This document shows positions 45,563-57,526 of a DNA stretch of 64,000 nt, in pieces. The stretch's first letter is position 1, and each line of letters opens with the position of its first letter. The notes under the pieces are model-generated. The model worked only from the letters and a program-made list of their open reading frames with translations. It made no database searches and was not told the DNA's origin. The stretch is from Gnetum montanum (lineage: Eukaryota; Streptophyta; Gnetopsida; Gnetales; Gnetaceae), in assembly GCA_015680685.1 (NCBI GenBank), contig MNCI01026460.1:179037-243036 (forward strand). The letters run 5' to 3'. Both the position numbers and the translations under genes were made by a program.

Positions 45563-46753
45563 TGAAACACTGTGAAATTTCGAGACCTCGATGATTTAGC
45601 AAAGTCTCGAAGTTTATGAAAAGGATTTCCACAAGTGGTACATTTTGGACAGTCTTCTTTCAGCTTAGGGCCTGTTACGCTATGCTACACAGTGCAACGT
45701 AAGAGACTCCAAAAGGACTAAGCAAAAAAAAGGGATGCATAGCAACAACATTTCAATTTTGCAAGTTAGCTATGTTACGCTATGTTACGCTATGCAACAT
45801 AATGTAGTGCAACGCAGTGTAATGCAAGCAGACAATCGATTTAATCGCAACAATGGAGATAGAAAAATTCAAGCATTGGCGGTTCTTACACCACGATACA
45901 CTCTCTATCATATTACAGCGTAACCATAGGATAGTTTATTATCGAAGCTCCAGCAAGGGTAGATTACAACACACTATGCTTCAGAGCGTAGCACAGTGCA
46001 ACACTACAAGCTTCAACTATGGCACATTAGCTCAATGGTATTCTATGACCCCAAGACATGCATCATCTAAGCTGCATTCTTCTCCTAAGCCTAATCTTAT
46101 AAATACCTTAGTTGACAACGATCAAGGGGTTGGCAATTTTTTTGGTTGGTAGCTATTGGCAATTATTGACAATTTTTTGTGAAGATTGGCGAGAGAACAG
46201 AAGAGAATCAGTAATCGAAAGAACATCGACGATGACCAACAAGAGCTTTTGATTAGAAACTTTAAGTTAGTAGACACTTTACTTCGAGTCTGACTCCCTT
46301 GCATCCAGATTGGCTAGAATAAGGTAGATTAGCCTTTGCTTGTTTCATCTCTGAATAGCTTTTGTATTCTAGGCATGTACTTCATCTAAACCAAAGTTTG
46401 CCTACAATCATTGTATTCAACGTATTTTTTATAAGCTAAATCCCAAATCTTAGGATTGCACATTCTCTAAATTCAATTTATTGCATCCTATTCACATAGA
46501 TTTTACAATCGTTTACATCGTTCTCATTGCCTTTGAGATTACCGATATCATGTCTCCCCATCGAAATCGTCATCTCGTGATCCGATCATTACAAAATTTG
46601 CTGATTAAGTAAGTCCCTGTCTGATCGACAAGATCATTCAAGGCACCTTGGATTTGTTTTCTCTAGCATGGCCCTCGCATGGATCTGGGGTTGGAACTGT
46701 GTACATGGAACTTTGCTCGATATTTCCAACGATTGACATTTTTCGTTGTTACA
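45563..46753 (+). repeat. Element D 3' LTR
   Basis: 1191 bp, TGAAACACTG to TTACA. TATA box at 46098-46105. It contains the 31 bases missing from the 5' LTR and a T-rich insertion near 46138. Confidence 0.95.
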
Positions 46754-46758
46754 GGGCT

Positions 46759-47763
46759 ATGGCTACAAAAATTAGATGTCTAGGATACTATTGGCCTCAC
46801 ATGGAGTGTGATTACCTAGCCAAAGTCAAGACGTGTGACACATGCCAAAGATACGCAAATCTCATACACGATTCACCTACAGAGCTGCATCCAACATAGA
46901 TTACATGGCCTTTCCAGCGATGGGGATTAGACCTCATAGGACCTATCATGCCCAAGTCCTCCATAGGGCATAGTTTCATCATCACTGCCACCAAGTATTT
47001 TACTAAGTGGGTCAAGGTTATTCCCCCGAGGAAGACAACATCTTAGCATATTTGCCACTTCATCTTGGACAACATCGTGACAAGGTTTGGGCTTCCAATG
47101 ACTATTATGATCGACAATGGGCCATAGTTCAGTAGTGCAGAAACTCGAACCTTTTGTAGTAATCTTGGCATTAGACAATCGTTCTCCTCACCATATTACC
47201 TACAGGTGAATAGATAGGCAGATGCTACAAATAAGTCCATCATCAACTTGCTGAAAAGAATGCTTAACAACAACAAGAGAAAATGGCATGAGCAAATCCT
47301 CTATGTGCTGTGGGCTTACAGGATGACATGCAGGACTATGACAGGTAAGACACCTTATAGTCTTGTTTATGGATTTGAAGTGGTGTTACCTCTTGAGTTG
47401 CAGGTGCCATCACTCTGGATGATCCTATCAAATGTCATGAGCAAAGCCCAAAACAACAGGTTGAGGATCATCGAACTTGACTCAATAGAGGAGGAGCATG
47501 CAAAAACACTGGGTCACATAGAGCATTACCAGAATAGGCAATGACAAAAACATCATACAAATTTGCATCAACGACCAATATAGAAGGGAGACCTCATTCT
47601 CAAGGCTGTCCGTGAGCACATGAACAAATTCTCAACAAACTAGGAAGGTCCATACATGGTCAAAAAAGCCTTTTGGAATGGGGCGTTCAAGGTGGTAGAC
47701 ATGGACGAAAATGAGTCTGCAAATCCAGTGAATCATTCATATCTCAAGCCGTACTACATCTAA
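46759..47763 (+). pseudogene. Element C integrase, main piece after D
   Basis: Continues 29810 in frame. Zinc-finger second half (IRCLGYYWPHM, TCDTCQRYAN), LDLIGPI (Asp, near 46930), MIDNG (second Asp present, near 47110) and a damaged Glu region (ADATN where VEATN is usual, near 47220). YRMTCRTMTGKTPYSLVYG and PLELQVPS follow. The C-terminal domain has KGDLILKAV and NPVNHSYLKPYYI, ending at the TAA at 47761. Stops replace Gln and Trp codons. Confidence 0.9.
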
Positions 47764-47779
47764 AGCATGAATATGGTAA

Positions 47780-48215
47780 GCTCGTTCGCTATGAAATAAA
47801 ATTGGCAAACATCTGCTATGATGTAAAACTAGCAAAGGTGAGTAAATGTCTGCTACTATGTAAAACTGGTAAAGCTTCACCAACGTTCGCTACGACGTAA
47901 AACTAGAAAAGCTTGTCCACTACAACATAAAACTAGCACAGATAGTCCGCTATGATTATAAACTAGAATAGATAGTCTGCTACGACTATAAACGGGCATG
48001 TACAGTCTACTAAGACCTGAAACTAGCATAGATGATCTGCTAGGACCTTAAACTAGCTCATCCACTATTTGCTACGATGAAAAACTAGCATAGTGGTCTG
48101 CTAGGACCTTAAACTAGCACAACGACCATTTGCTATGATGTTAAACTAGCATACATGGTCTACTAGGACCTTAAACTAGCAGATCATGGTCTACTAGGAT
48201 CTTAAATTGGGTTCG
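47780..48215 (+). repeat. C tandem repeat after integrase
   Basis: About fifteen units of 25-35 bases: 'gtctgctaggaccttaaactagca', 'gtccgctatgattataaactagaa' and similar. The core CCTTAAACTAGCA is on the sense strand. Confidence 0.9.
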
Positions 48216-49573
48216 CGATATGTCCCTAGCATGCATCTATGCGAGTACATAACAAGCAAGCGTGCACAATGTGACATGGGGTGGGACGTTGCAGTTCTAG
48301 AATGTAGTTCATGACGCCAAGAAAATACCTTCTGGAACATATGCAGTGCCACTACTCCTGGCATCTTGCTGATCCTCTGGAGATGTCATATGATATGCTA
48401 TTGACCCTCTAGACCTACTATCGCCACGGCTCATCGCCCTGGTAGTAGCTTCCCTAGTCAATGCCTGCTACTGGAGTACCAGTAGTATTGTGGCCTAGCC
48501 ACAATATTGTTAACCTCTAGCCCCTATTAGCATCTAAGCTCAAGAGACGTTTAGCTATTGGGTAGCCAATCTCACAGCTAAACTGAGAATTCTTGCCTTG
48601 GGTAGGGATTCTTGAGCATCTGCATTCACAACAACTCCTAGCCTCCTCGATGCCAGCTCCTCCACGCTGATGTTGCCAAGGCCACTTCTGGCCTTCCTAG
48701 TTTGGACGCTGCATGCCTCAACAACAACATCAGTTTCTCCAATAGCGTCTATAGCAAGAACTATGCCTTCATTTTGCATCATTGTTATTTCTCTTGGTTT
48801 GCTCTCTGTTGTGTTTGCAGGGTGCAGACCAGAGGGGCATCGGTCGAAGGTGCATTTCGCCCTGGTAGCAGATGCTACAACGTTACCAGGTGGTTATCTT
48901 TATTAGCTTGGCTACTTCAGAGTGCAAATCATATCCTCCCTTTGAAGCTCCCTTACCTTGTTCCTTGCACCCATAATTCCCACTCTCTCCCCTCTCTTAC
49001 AGCTTTTCCCGTTGCTTGTTAAGCCCTCCCATATGCTCAACTACGAAGTCCATGACACGTGTAACACAGCTCGCCGCATGGAAAGCATTTGTAGGCAGGT
49101 TAAAGCCCCATGTGGATGTAACACAACTCATCCTATGAAAGAAACACCTATCCTACAATAAGGTTGTTTGCAAATGTAAACGGAAAAATAGGAAAAGGTA
49201 AAAGCGTAAGAGAGCAGAAGCTCACGCGCAAAAAAAACCATGCCTAAAACAAATGGCACATAAGCTGTTTAGCAATCACCCTCTCTAAGCATTTCAACGA
49301 GAGGTTGAAGGTTAGCAAAAGTAAAGATGACCACGCAAACAACTCCCTCACAAGCACTCCAATGAGGGATTCTGCTAAGTTGCATCTTTACCTTTTCTTG
49401 AACCCCCTTCTCTCTCCACTTAGCCCTTCCCTCTTCCCCGCAAAACCAATACAACACTCTCAAGCACAGCTAAGAAACATCTTGCTGATCACCGATGAAT
49501 AATGTTAGCATCTTGTCTTTCGTGGTGTTTCGTATTCTTTGTCGGCATCTCTCGAGTCCATCCTCCAGATGTC
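48216..49573 (+). other. Element C 3' untranslated region
   Basis: No conserved coding. Blocks match D's 3' UTR. Short frames on both strands look accidental. Confidence 0.55.
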
Positions 49574-49589
49574 AACAAAGAGGGGCCAA
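49574..49589 (+). other. Element C polypurine tract
   Basis: AACAAAGAGGGGCCAA before the 3' LTR. Confidence 0.85.
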
Positions 49590-51378
49590 TGAAACATCCT
49601 AAATTTTCAAGGTATTCTTGCTTCACTAGGTCCTTGAAATTCAAGTAGTGTCATGACACTTCAACAAGAAATGGATGCTTTGAGTTTAGACTGTCTAGTT
49701 TAGAAAGTTTTCTACACCCAGTGTTGATAGGCTAGATGGACTCTCTAGCTTGCCCACCTGGATAGTTCATTCAGCTGACAGCCTACTCAGAAACAATGTG
49801 TGTGATTGTCGGCAGTGCTCAGAGTGCTCAGGATGCACGAAACAGTTTGGCAAGTTTTCTAGTCAAGAAGTTTACTACGCTATGTAGCATAGAAAGCCTC
49901 AGAAGATAGTTGCATGATGAAGTGCTATGCTATGCTACACCATGCAGCATAGCACATCATAGCAAAAGTAAAACAGAAAGGCCCAACTTACTTAGTGATT
50001 TCAACTGCACTTAGCAAGCACCTTTGGCCTTTCAAAACCAGTTGCTTCGCTCAACTTCAAGTCTTTCAGCAAAAATTCTCTTACTAGAAAAGTAGCAAAT
50101 TAAGCCAAAGAGTAGGATATGTTGGCTACTATGCTATGCTATGCTACGCAGCGTAGCATAGCATTGCCATGATGCAAGAAATGACGAAAGACGTTTAAGA
50201 ATGCAGGATCAGCAAGTTCACAAGTTTCACATTGTAAAGAGCAAAGGTTACAGATTGTCAACATGATCTTCAAACAAATGTTTGCAATGCAAATCACAGT
50301 TAAGGCCAGTTGCTATGCTATGATACGCTACGTAGCATAGCATAGCGTAGCAAACATGCAGAAGCAGCCAACACACTTTAAAGGCTTCCAACACTTGCAA
50401 TTAACTCCAACACAAACTTCTTCTTTGAATTGGTGGCTATGCAATGCTATGCTACATAGCGTAGCACAACGTAGAAGGTAGCTATGCTATGCCAAACATG
50501 CTACGCTCCATAGTGTAGCATAGCCTAGTAGGTAGCTATGCTACATCGGTGTGCTTCACTCCTTGTCTGCATCATTGGCACACCTGATCCCAGCACCTCC
50601 AGTTTCAACAACATGATTGCAGCATGTCAGGCTCATCAATCAATTAGCTTTGCATGTCCATGCAGCATGGACACGTCAACACCTTATGGGTCTAGGACAC
50701 ACAGCGTCCAAATTGCATCTTTTGTGTGCTTCTAGCCCTATAAATATCCCAACAAGCGAAGCTCACAGGGTTGGCAATTTTGGGCAAATAAAAGAGGTTG
50801 GAAAATTTGGCAAAAATTTAGCTTGGCAAGAATCAAATTGGCAATCTTGAGCATTGTAAACATTCGTGAGTTGACAAAATCAAATAGCGGGCATTCCTAT
50901 TTGGTATTCTATTAACTCTTTTTTATTACCTGTGTAGCATTTTGCATCGTTAGCTCTTGAATCCACATTCAAGCATATAGTTGGCTTACTTTGAATATTT
51001 TTGTTTACTTTCAGAATCTCTGTGCTTCCCAGCATCATGCAAATGATTGTATCCACCTTGAAAAAGTAAAGTCGTAGTCTTGAAGTGGTGCATTTCTTAA
51101 CTCGAGTTTACTTCATTCTCTTGCTTATCATTGCATTTTACATCATTTTCATTTCCTCCCATATAATAATCAATATTTTATGTTATAAAAATTATTTTCA
51201 AATTACACATTTGCAAAAGGTTTAGTGACATCGATTAAGTCCCTGTTTGATCGACCAAACTGTTTAGGGCATCCCGTTTCCCTTTCATCTAGCACGACCC
51301 TTGGGCGGATCCAGGGTTAAGATTGTCTGATCGACGACCTCTCGGTGTTTCCAGCAGTTGACATTTTCAGTCGCTACA
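49590..51378 (+). repeat. Element C 3' LTR
   Basis: 1789 bp, same length as the 5' copy. TATA box at 50739-50746. The palindrome cluster lies at about 49869-50535. Confidence 0.95.
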
Positions 51379-51383
51379 TATGC

Positions 51384-52007
51384 CAAGACTATGAAAGGAA
51401 GGGCAAAAGATGGTCCTACATCCTGATGTGTGTGTTGCACTTGATGGTTTTCCACCACAAGCATTGACTTGGAAGGTAACGACGAGGATGTCACTGCCTC
51501 AAAGAAGGTGGACACTTAAGACTACAAAGGGATGAAACTAGAGGTAGCCTACTAGAAAGATGTGTAAAAAGGGTTATCATTCTTTGAATGAACCTCAAAC
51601 TCATCCTGCCGATCCTGTAGTGGTTCCTCATAGTTGGTTGTTACATCATGCTCATTTGACCCACTCAGTCGAATGAGTTGGTTGAGCATCCATCAAGAGA
51701 TCTCAGTAAGCAGGATGAAATCATTAGAGGTAGGGAGGTATTCCCTCTTGTTCCTATGTAGAATTTCATAACTTCATTTTGCATCCATTTCTTGGTGGTC
51801 TAAGGATAGACCCACTTGGAGTTTCATGTAAAGAAAGTTATATTTTTTGTAGTTGAGTACCATGTACTTGGGAGGTTCATTACATAGTTTGAGTGATTGC
51901 TATTGTTCCAGTATAGGATTGGGAGGATGGTCAATCTGTATCACCTACTGGATAGGCTGAGTAACAATTGTGCTTAAGGCAGAGGTCAAAGGTTGCCTGG
52001 GGTTCAT
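51384..52007 (-). pseudogene. Element B gag, N-terminal piece
   Basis: ATG (minus strand) at 52007 gives MNPRQPLTSALS. Then YKKYNFLYMKLQVGLSL (D: YYNFLYAKLTVNLP), LHRNKREYLPTSND (D: CNGKEFIPSP) and an acidic-to-His stretch (HQVQHTHQDV) up to the C insertion. It continues at 17795. The start was chosen by similarity to D and A. Confidence 0.75.
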
Positions 52008-52208
52008 GATGCAATGCTATGTGAAAATGAAAAAGTTGTAATGCTTAAAGAAAAATAGCTAAATATAGAAAATGCTAAAAAAAGAACTAAGTGAGAAAAT
52101 GTTGAAAAAATGGCCAAGTCTAAAATTCACTAGAAACTGAGTAACTCTGAAAATGTTGCTGAAAAGGTACTAACTTTGGTGCTATGCTTGCTACACTAGG
52201 ACCAGTTA
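52008..52208 (-). other. Element B leader remnant
   Basis: What is left of the leader upstream of gag. The primer site and the inner LTR half that should follow are gone. Confidence 0.6.
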
Positions 52209-52490
52209 CTAACAGAGAAGTCAAAGAGGCATAAAGATTATACTTTTCAAAGTGTCAAGATCATTTTCAAAGTATACTTTTCAAAGTTTCAAAGTGCCAA
52301 CTATGCTCTCCTAAGCACCCAAAGTTTTGGTTAGGTGCCAAAGATATGCTTTGGCTTTCACCTAGTGAGGTTGTAGGGGAATCAAAAATTGGGTTAAATC
52401 TAGACCAACTGACTGATAGACAACTCCTGCATTGGCTTAGAATCCAACTACTACCGTGGTAGGTCCACAAGGATGTCAAGTCTACACTAG
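52209..52490. other. Deletion scar with filler DNA
   Basis: 52209-52264 is a 56-base copy of 54014-54069, which is native to A's gag. Next come slipped copies of 'tatacttttcaaagt'. From about 52285 to 52490 lies sequence I cannot place in B. It replaces B's primer site and the inner half of its 5' LTR. Confidence 0.75.
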
Positions 52491-53297
52491 CCAGACTATG
52501 ACTATGCTGCCAAGACTGCATGTGCTAGAGTTGAAAAGATTACAATGTACCTACAAATAGTGCAAAGTAGTGTAATTTTGAGGTTATGCATTGGGACTAT
52601 GCTCTCGCCTCTTTTGAGTGGGGTCAAGCATAGGTATAATTTGGGACAAGTGGGGGATGCAAATTGCTAATCTTGCTTGCTAGAGGAGTGTTGAGGCTAA
52701 GATGGAGGCTAGAAGCTTTTGGAGGTTATCTTACATTGCTATGCCAGCTACGCTATGGAGTGTAGTGTAATAGTTAGGAAAATTTTGAAGAAATTGAAGT
52801 TTAGTGTTGGCTATGCTAGCTACACTCTGGAGCATAGCAAGGAAGAGTGAGTAGCACTGATAGTTGGAAAAAATTTGGCAAAACTTGCAGCCCTCATCTA
52901 GGTTACATTGGCTATCCTCTAGAGCATAGGAAGAGGTGTAGCCTCAGGAGTTAGAAAATCTAAGAAACTATTTCTTCCATTTTGAGCTAACTTTATGGCT
53001 TCTAGGTTGACACTTAGGCAAACTAGCCATTGAAGTGCATGCTACATTGACTATGCTCTAGAGTATAGTAGGGGTAGTGGGAGCATAGCACAACATTTAG
53101 AAATATTTTTGCAACTACTATTGACACTTAGAAAATTTTGCAAATTTGGTTCTGTGTTGCATGTTACGCTACCTACACTCTAGAGTGTAGTCCCAATAGT
53201 GGGAGCATGGGCCAAACACTTAGAAAAATTTTCCTTGTGCTAACACTTAGAAAAATTTGTAGTTGAGGTGCTATCACCCAAATTTGGTGGTGTTTCA
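52491..53297 (-). repeat. Element B 5' LTR, truncated
   Basis: Aligns with 3566-4362 of the 3' LTR from 'actatgactatgctgccaagactgcatgtgct' onward and ends GGTGTTTCA before the TATAA duplication. The part equivalent to 2735-3565, including the TATA box, is missing. It bears the CTACGCTCTAGAGTGTAG-type palindromes. Confidence 0.85.
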
Positions 53298-53302
53298 TAT
53301 AA

Positions 53303-55200
53303 CCCCAAAGACATTTCTATAATTGAATGTAGAAAATCCTTAAGACTTAGGGAACAAAGTCTTGGTTTTATGATGATAAATGAAAAGCACTGTAACTTCA
53401 TTTGTGTCAAGATCCAGGCTAGCATGTTGGTTGCACGAGTGGAAGCAGAAGGTAAGAGAGAATTTGAGCTCATCCATCACAATGAAAAGGAGTATATTCC
53501 TTCTTCCTATGACCAAATACATCGTAATGATGTCTATGCTAGCATCTTAGCCCTTCTCATTGAGGTTGATGAAGATAATCGAAAGGCTACCTCCAAAGGA
53601 AAACTAGAGGACGAAGATGAATTGGGGGTAGAATTTTTGTTTGAGAACCTTTTAGGGGAGCTTCTCCAATAAGCGACCCCCAAGGTTACAATGCCCACCT
53701 CTATCCCCTTTGCCTCTTCCTTTAGATAGGTCCCACCACCTTCATTCCTATCATACCTAACCATATTTGAGCTCACACCAATCATTTCCACACACCAAGC
53801 ATAATCAATATCATAGTGAACCATCTTCCATTTCTCCATGCCACTTGCTACCTAACTTAGGTTAGTATGATTGACAATAGTGGTGGCTACCACCACTCCC
53901 TTTTGTCTTGCAACCAATAGTGAGGCCAAAAGCCTCACAACAAACACCATAGCCATATGTGTAAGCCTCGTAGCCAATAGGGCCTAGATAAGGTCTTCCA
54001 GATGATCTAGGACCTAACAGAGAAGTCAAAGAGGCATAAAGATTATACTTTTCAAAGTGTCAAGATCATGGATTTTTACCAGGATGATTCCATTAGTCTT
54101 ATGGTCCCACCCTTGACACTTCCTCCTGGTATCCCTATTCCCCAATTCAACAAGTTTAATGGAGAGGGTGATCCCAATGCTCACCTTATAACATTCTGAT
54201 TTGAGTGCTTGTTGTTGCAGCCATGGCCTTATATTATCATAAGGATTTTTCCTATGTCCTTGACTAGGAAAGTGCTTGATTGGTACTACAACTTAGAGGA
54301 TCCATATCCTTTCTTGAGGACTTGATAGCACAATTTTTTAATTGCTTCAAGTATAACTTAAAGCCTAACACCATACTTGACCAACTGATAAAGGTCAAGC
54401 AAGGATCCCTAGAATTTGTGTAGAAGTTCATCCAATGATGGAACAATTTGCTTAATGAAATACTAGGGCCTATAGCTAGAACACATCTTTTGGCTATATT
54501 TAAGAGGATAGTTAATGACTTTATCAACTCCAAGTTTTACTACCTTGACCTACAGTTCCTTAGTTAAGAATTCTCTAGATTAAGAATATAGAGGATGCTG
54601 CAGAGGCTAGTCATGACTTGGCCTATGTAGCATACAAAAATCAACATACATAGAAGGATAAGGAGAAGAGCAAACATAACAACATGGTCATAGTAATAGT
54701 GATCAGAGAGGCAAAGATCACTAACCAGGGGCCAAGGTTTAACCCACCGAAAGCCCGTACTAATAATAATATCTAAGATAACTAATCGTTAACCTATGGG
54801 GCCACCACATCTATGAAAACCATGCCCAATTTTAAAAGGATAGGTTTAAGTATGCTAGTCTTCCATTAAAAACCATTTGAGCTGTTAGACCAATTGTTGA
54901 AAAGTGGGTGTATTCAATACAAAGAGATGTCTAAAGCTTCTTAAAAGAAGCATGATAGGCTTTGTGAAATAGCCAAGGATCCCACTAGAGTAAAAATATG
55001 ATAATCCATAGTTGTCTAAATACTTTAAGCTAGATTTCTTTTGCTAATATCACCAACTATCTAGTCATGACACATACTTTTTCCTCATGCTGAAGGATGA
55101 CCTGCATAAAATGATAGATAGGGGAGAATTGGTTCTAGATGCATCCAACCCTATCCAACCATAAAACCAATTGATGCACATGTATAAGGACTTGTTGAAT
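53303..55200 (+). pseudogene. Element A gag, main piece
   Basis: Continues 2734 in frame: RKSLRLREQSLG, HCNFICVKIQASM and NEKEYIPSS. The Glu/Lys-rich stretch KGKLEDEDELGVEF follows, then the capsid-like core in broken frames (MDFYQDDSI-like text at 54068, FNGEGDPNAHLITF near 54155, KVLDWYYNLE near 54270, AIFKRIVNDFINSK near 54500). The zinc-knuckle-like region is YHQLSSHDTYFF near 55050-55085, where the Cys residues are lost. VHMYKDLLNANN-like text near 55170 closes it. Confidence 0.8.
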
Positions 55201-55900
55201 GCCAACAACACTATATACATTATATTGGTGTTCAACATAGATGACAATCAGAGACTTGTGAGAGAACCATTTGTGATTCAAGTACCCCCTTACAATGAAA
55301 AGACTTATTTAGCTTCCAAAAGCTTAAGATCCTCCTTTGTTGTGAGAGTATTGTCATGAGTGTTTCCAAGGGAATATTTTGTCATCAGGGTACCCCAACC
55401 AACTATAACCCAGTTAGCCATGATCCAAATAATTGATGCAACTATGTTGCAACCTTCCTTTGTGGCCAATGCCATTGCATCTTTCTCACAACCAACAAAT
55501 GACAACCAAAAGGTTTCAACCAAGAAAAGGAATAAGTATAAGCAAGCACATAATAACAAGAATGATAAGTGGACTAAGGCATGGAAGGAAGTGGACCCAT
55601 TGAAGCCCACCCCCATATTGGCTATACTCATGACCTCGTATGTCCAAACTACTTCATCCAACAAACCATGGAAGGATCCCAAAACCCATAGCTAGAAGAA
55701 GGAGGAGAAGCCCCAGTAGCAACAACCTAAGGCCAAATTTCACATTTTGAAACACATGGAGGAAGTGAAGCACAATTAGGGTGACAAGTCCATGACCAAT
55801 CACAAAAACTTCTTCAATTCGATGAATCAAGTCAAACAATCCCTCAAGCAAAAAATACAACTTTGAGGTGATACACCTTGATCATGAATTTTGCTACACA
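55201..55900 (+). pseudogene. Element A gag-protease linker
   Basis: PFVIQVPPYNEK and the similar FVIRVPQPT repeat, then Lys/Asn-rich and Ser/Pro text. Same place as the linker in D. Open for long stretches (55360-55695). Confidence 0.55.
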
Positions 55901-56695
55901 TTGTGAGGCACTAGCCAAAATGCTAACTTCCATCCCCATTAGTGAGGACATCCTTGCTAGTGAGAAATCTATTCATGTGATAATGGTTCCTTCTTCATCG
56001 AGGGAAGGGAAGTCAACATCCCTAGTATTTTCACAATAGCAAAGTCAAGGCTAATCCCCAAAATGGCAAAGTAACTAGGGCTCCTCTATTCATAACCATA
56101 TGCATAGGTTAATTTCATGCAACAAACGTTATTCCCTACACCATTGTTAAATGATTAGACTTGACTAAGCAGATACAACACACATCAACAACTACTCTTA
56201 AGTCTTTCAATAGATCAAGGGTTGTTTTCAAGGGGTCTATCTCCTTGGATTTTGTGGTAGGGAAGCAATTCCCCAAAATCGTAGATTTCCTAGTGATGGA
56301 GGAGACACCTAAGTTTAATGTTATCATAAGAAGGCCTTGGTTGGTTTAGTTACTAGGCATGTCCTCACCCATCCACCAAGAGATTCACCTTCCTTATGAA
56401 AGAGGTGAAATCATCATTCATGGTGATAATGCAATACCCTTGGTTGTTAACAATGTGGATATAGAGAAAGGGTTTGAAGTGAAGCTTCAAGAAGAATCTC
56501 CCAACCATGAAATCTAGCAACCCAAGAGAGAGTAGAAGGTCAAGAATGACAACGATGGATAGTAGGATATGTTATGGGATGAACTCGCTTTTAACATAAT
56601 TAGTGAAGGGGATGGCAAGTACAAAATTATGCATAACAAACCTTATATATTTCCTAATCAGTTAAAGAATAGAAAGAGTTTGCATAAGTGAAGTA
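55901..56695 (+). pseudogene. Element A protease remnant
   Basis: The active-site region near 56120 reads ATNVIPYTIVK where D has AANVIPYPIV. The DDG just upstream is destroyed. Then FVVGKQFPKIVDFLVMEETP, FNVIIRRPWL and YERGEIIIHGDNAIP near 56390-56430, matching D's closing segment. Ends with NKPYIFPNQLK near 56650, the point where D's sense coding also stops. Confidence 0.75.
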
Positions 56696-56974
56696 CACCC
56701 TAACCCTCCCACCCCATGCCCTTGTAACCATATAACTGATAGCCATGTAACCTAAGTTTTCTTTATTGACTTGTTATGCCTATTTATATACTTTATTGTA
56801 CCCTTTTATGCATGTAGCCTAAGTTTGTACCTTCATTTGTATTTTTTAAAGCCCTTATTTTTCTCTATAGTTATGCACATTGAAAACATCAAAAGCCTTA
56901 TAAAAATCTCAAAACTAGAGAAAATCCATAAAAATTTTAAAATAGAAAAACATAAAAAATATAAGTTTCCTCTT
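56696..56974 (+). other. AT-rich spacer in element A
   Basis: Between protease and tandem repeat. Nothing recognisable. Confidence 0.4.
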
Positions 56975-57200
56975 AACTAGGGCACATGATGGCCTAAAAT
57001 TAGCAAACCTATGGTCTTATAAGGCCTTAAATTAGCATTTTGGCTTGCCAAGGCCTTAAACTGACACTACAATCTGCTAAGACTTTAAATTGACACCATA
57101 GTCTGCTAAGGCTTTAAACTAGTATTGCAACCTACCATGGCCTTAAATTGGTGATAAAAGTGTGGCCTACCATGGCTTAACACTAGTAATTAACCCTTAT
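56975..57200 (+). repeat. A tandem repeat between protease and antisense gene
   Basis: About eight units such as 'tctgctaaggctttaaactagta' and 'ggccttaaattagca', sense strand. The spacer 57201-57526 is AT-rich and empty. Confidence 0.8.
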
Positions 57201-57526
57201 CCTATGGCCATTCATAGTTTAAATTTTTTCAACATAGCTAATGTAGCCATTCTCCACATAGTTATTTTCAACATTTATAGCCTTAAAACCTTGAAGTAGT
57301 AAAGCTATCGACAACATATATAGCCAAAAATAAAATCAAAAATTAAAATTTAGAACATTTTAAAATAAAACATATAGCCATGACCACACTATGTGGTGTA
57401 AATGTTAAAATAATAAATCATTAGTGTTAAAATGTCTACAACTCAAGCTTGGCCAATATGGACTATACAACATCTAACATAAAATAAACTAAGCAAAAAA
57501 AAAAGTCATTAAAAAAAGCTATTACA

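Larger units (their letters stand above)
29811..46753 (+). mobile_element. Element D: youngest, most complete Tat-type element
   Basis: LTRs 29811-30964 and 45563-46753 begin TGAAA and end TTACA. A perfect GGGCT duplication lies at 29806-29810 and 46754-46758. Length is 16943 bp. Order: LTR, primer site, leader, gag, protease, repeat, antisense gene (minus), repeat remnant, RT, RNase H, second RNase H, integrase, repeat, 3' UTR, polypurine tract, LTR. It is the only copy here with every expected module. It is inserted in C's pol in the same orientation. Numerous stops make it inactive. Confidence 0.95.
17801..51378 (+). mobile_element. Element C: Tat-type Ty3/gypsy element carrying nested D
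   Basis: Both LTRs are 1789 bp and begin TGAAA and end GCTACA. The target duplication TATGC is perfect at 17796-17800 and 51379-51383. It is inserted in B's gag. Removing D and one copy of D's duplication leaves about 16.6 kb. Order: LTR, primer site, gag (19994-22165), antisense gene (26572-22170, minus), repeat, RT, RNase H, second RNase H, integrase (split by D), repeat, 3' UTR, polypurine tract, LTR. The protease is missing through a deletion at about 22165. The two LTRs differ at roughly one base in eight by eye, mostly transitions. Confidence 0.95.
2735..53297 (-). mobile_element. Element B: Tat-type Ty3/gypsy element, host of C and D
   Basis: Minus-strand element bounded by LTRs that start TGAAACACC on their sense strand. 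The flanks carry a perfect 5-bp duplication TATAA at 2730-2734 and 53298-53302, so both outer ends are real although the 5' LTR has lost its inner half. Domains in sense order: gag (52007 to 51384, then 17795 to 16310), protease (15300-16300), antisense gene (9083-14505, + strand), RT, RNase H, second RNase H, integrase (8500 down to 5230), polypurine tract, 3' LTR. Without C, which contains D, it is about 17 kb. It sits in A's gag. Many stops and altered catalytic residues show that it is dead. Confidence 0.9.

Noticed and set aside
29811-46753. Giving insertion ages in years
   Set aside because: LTR divergence was only judged by eye and the substitution rate of the species is unknown.
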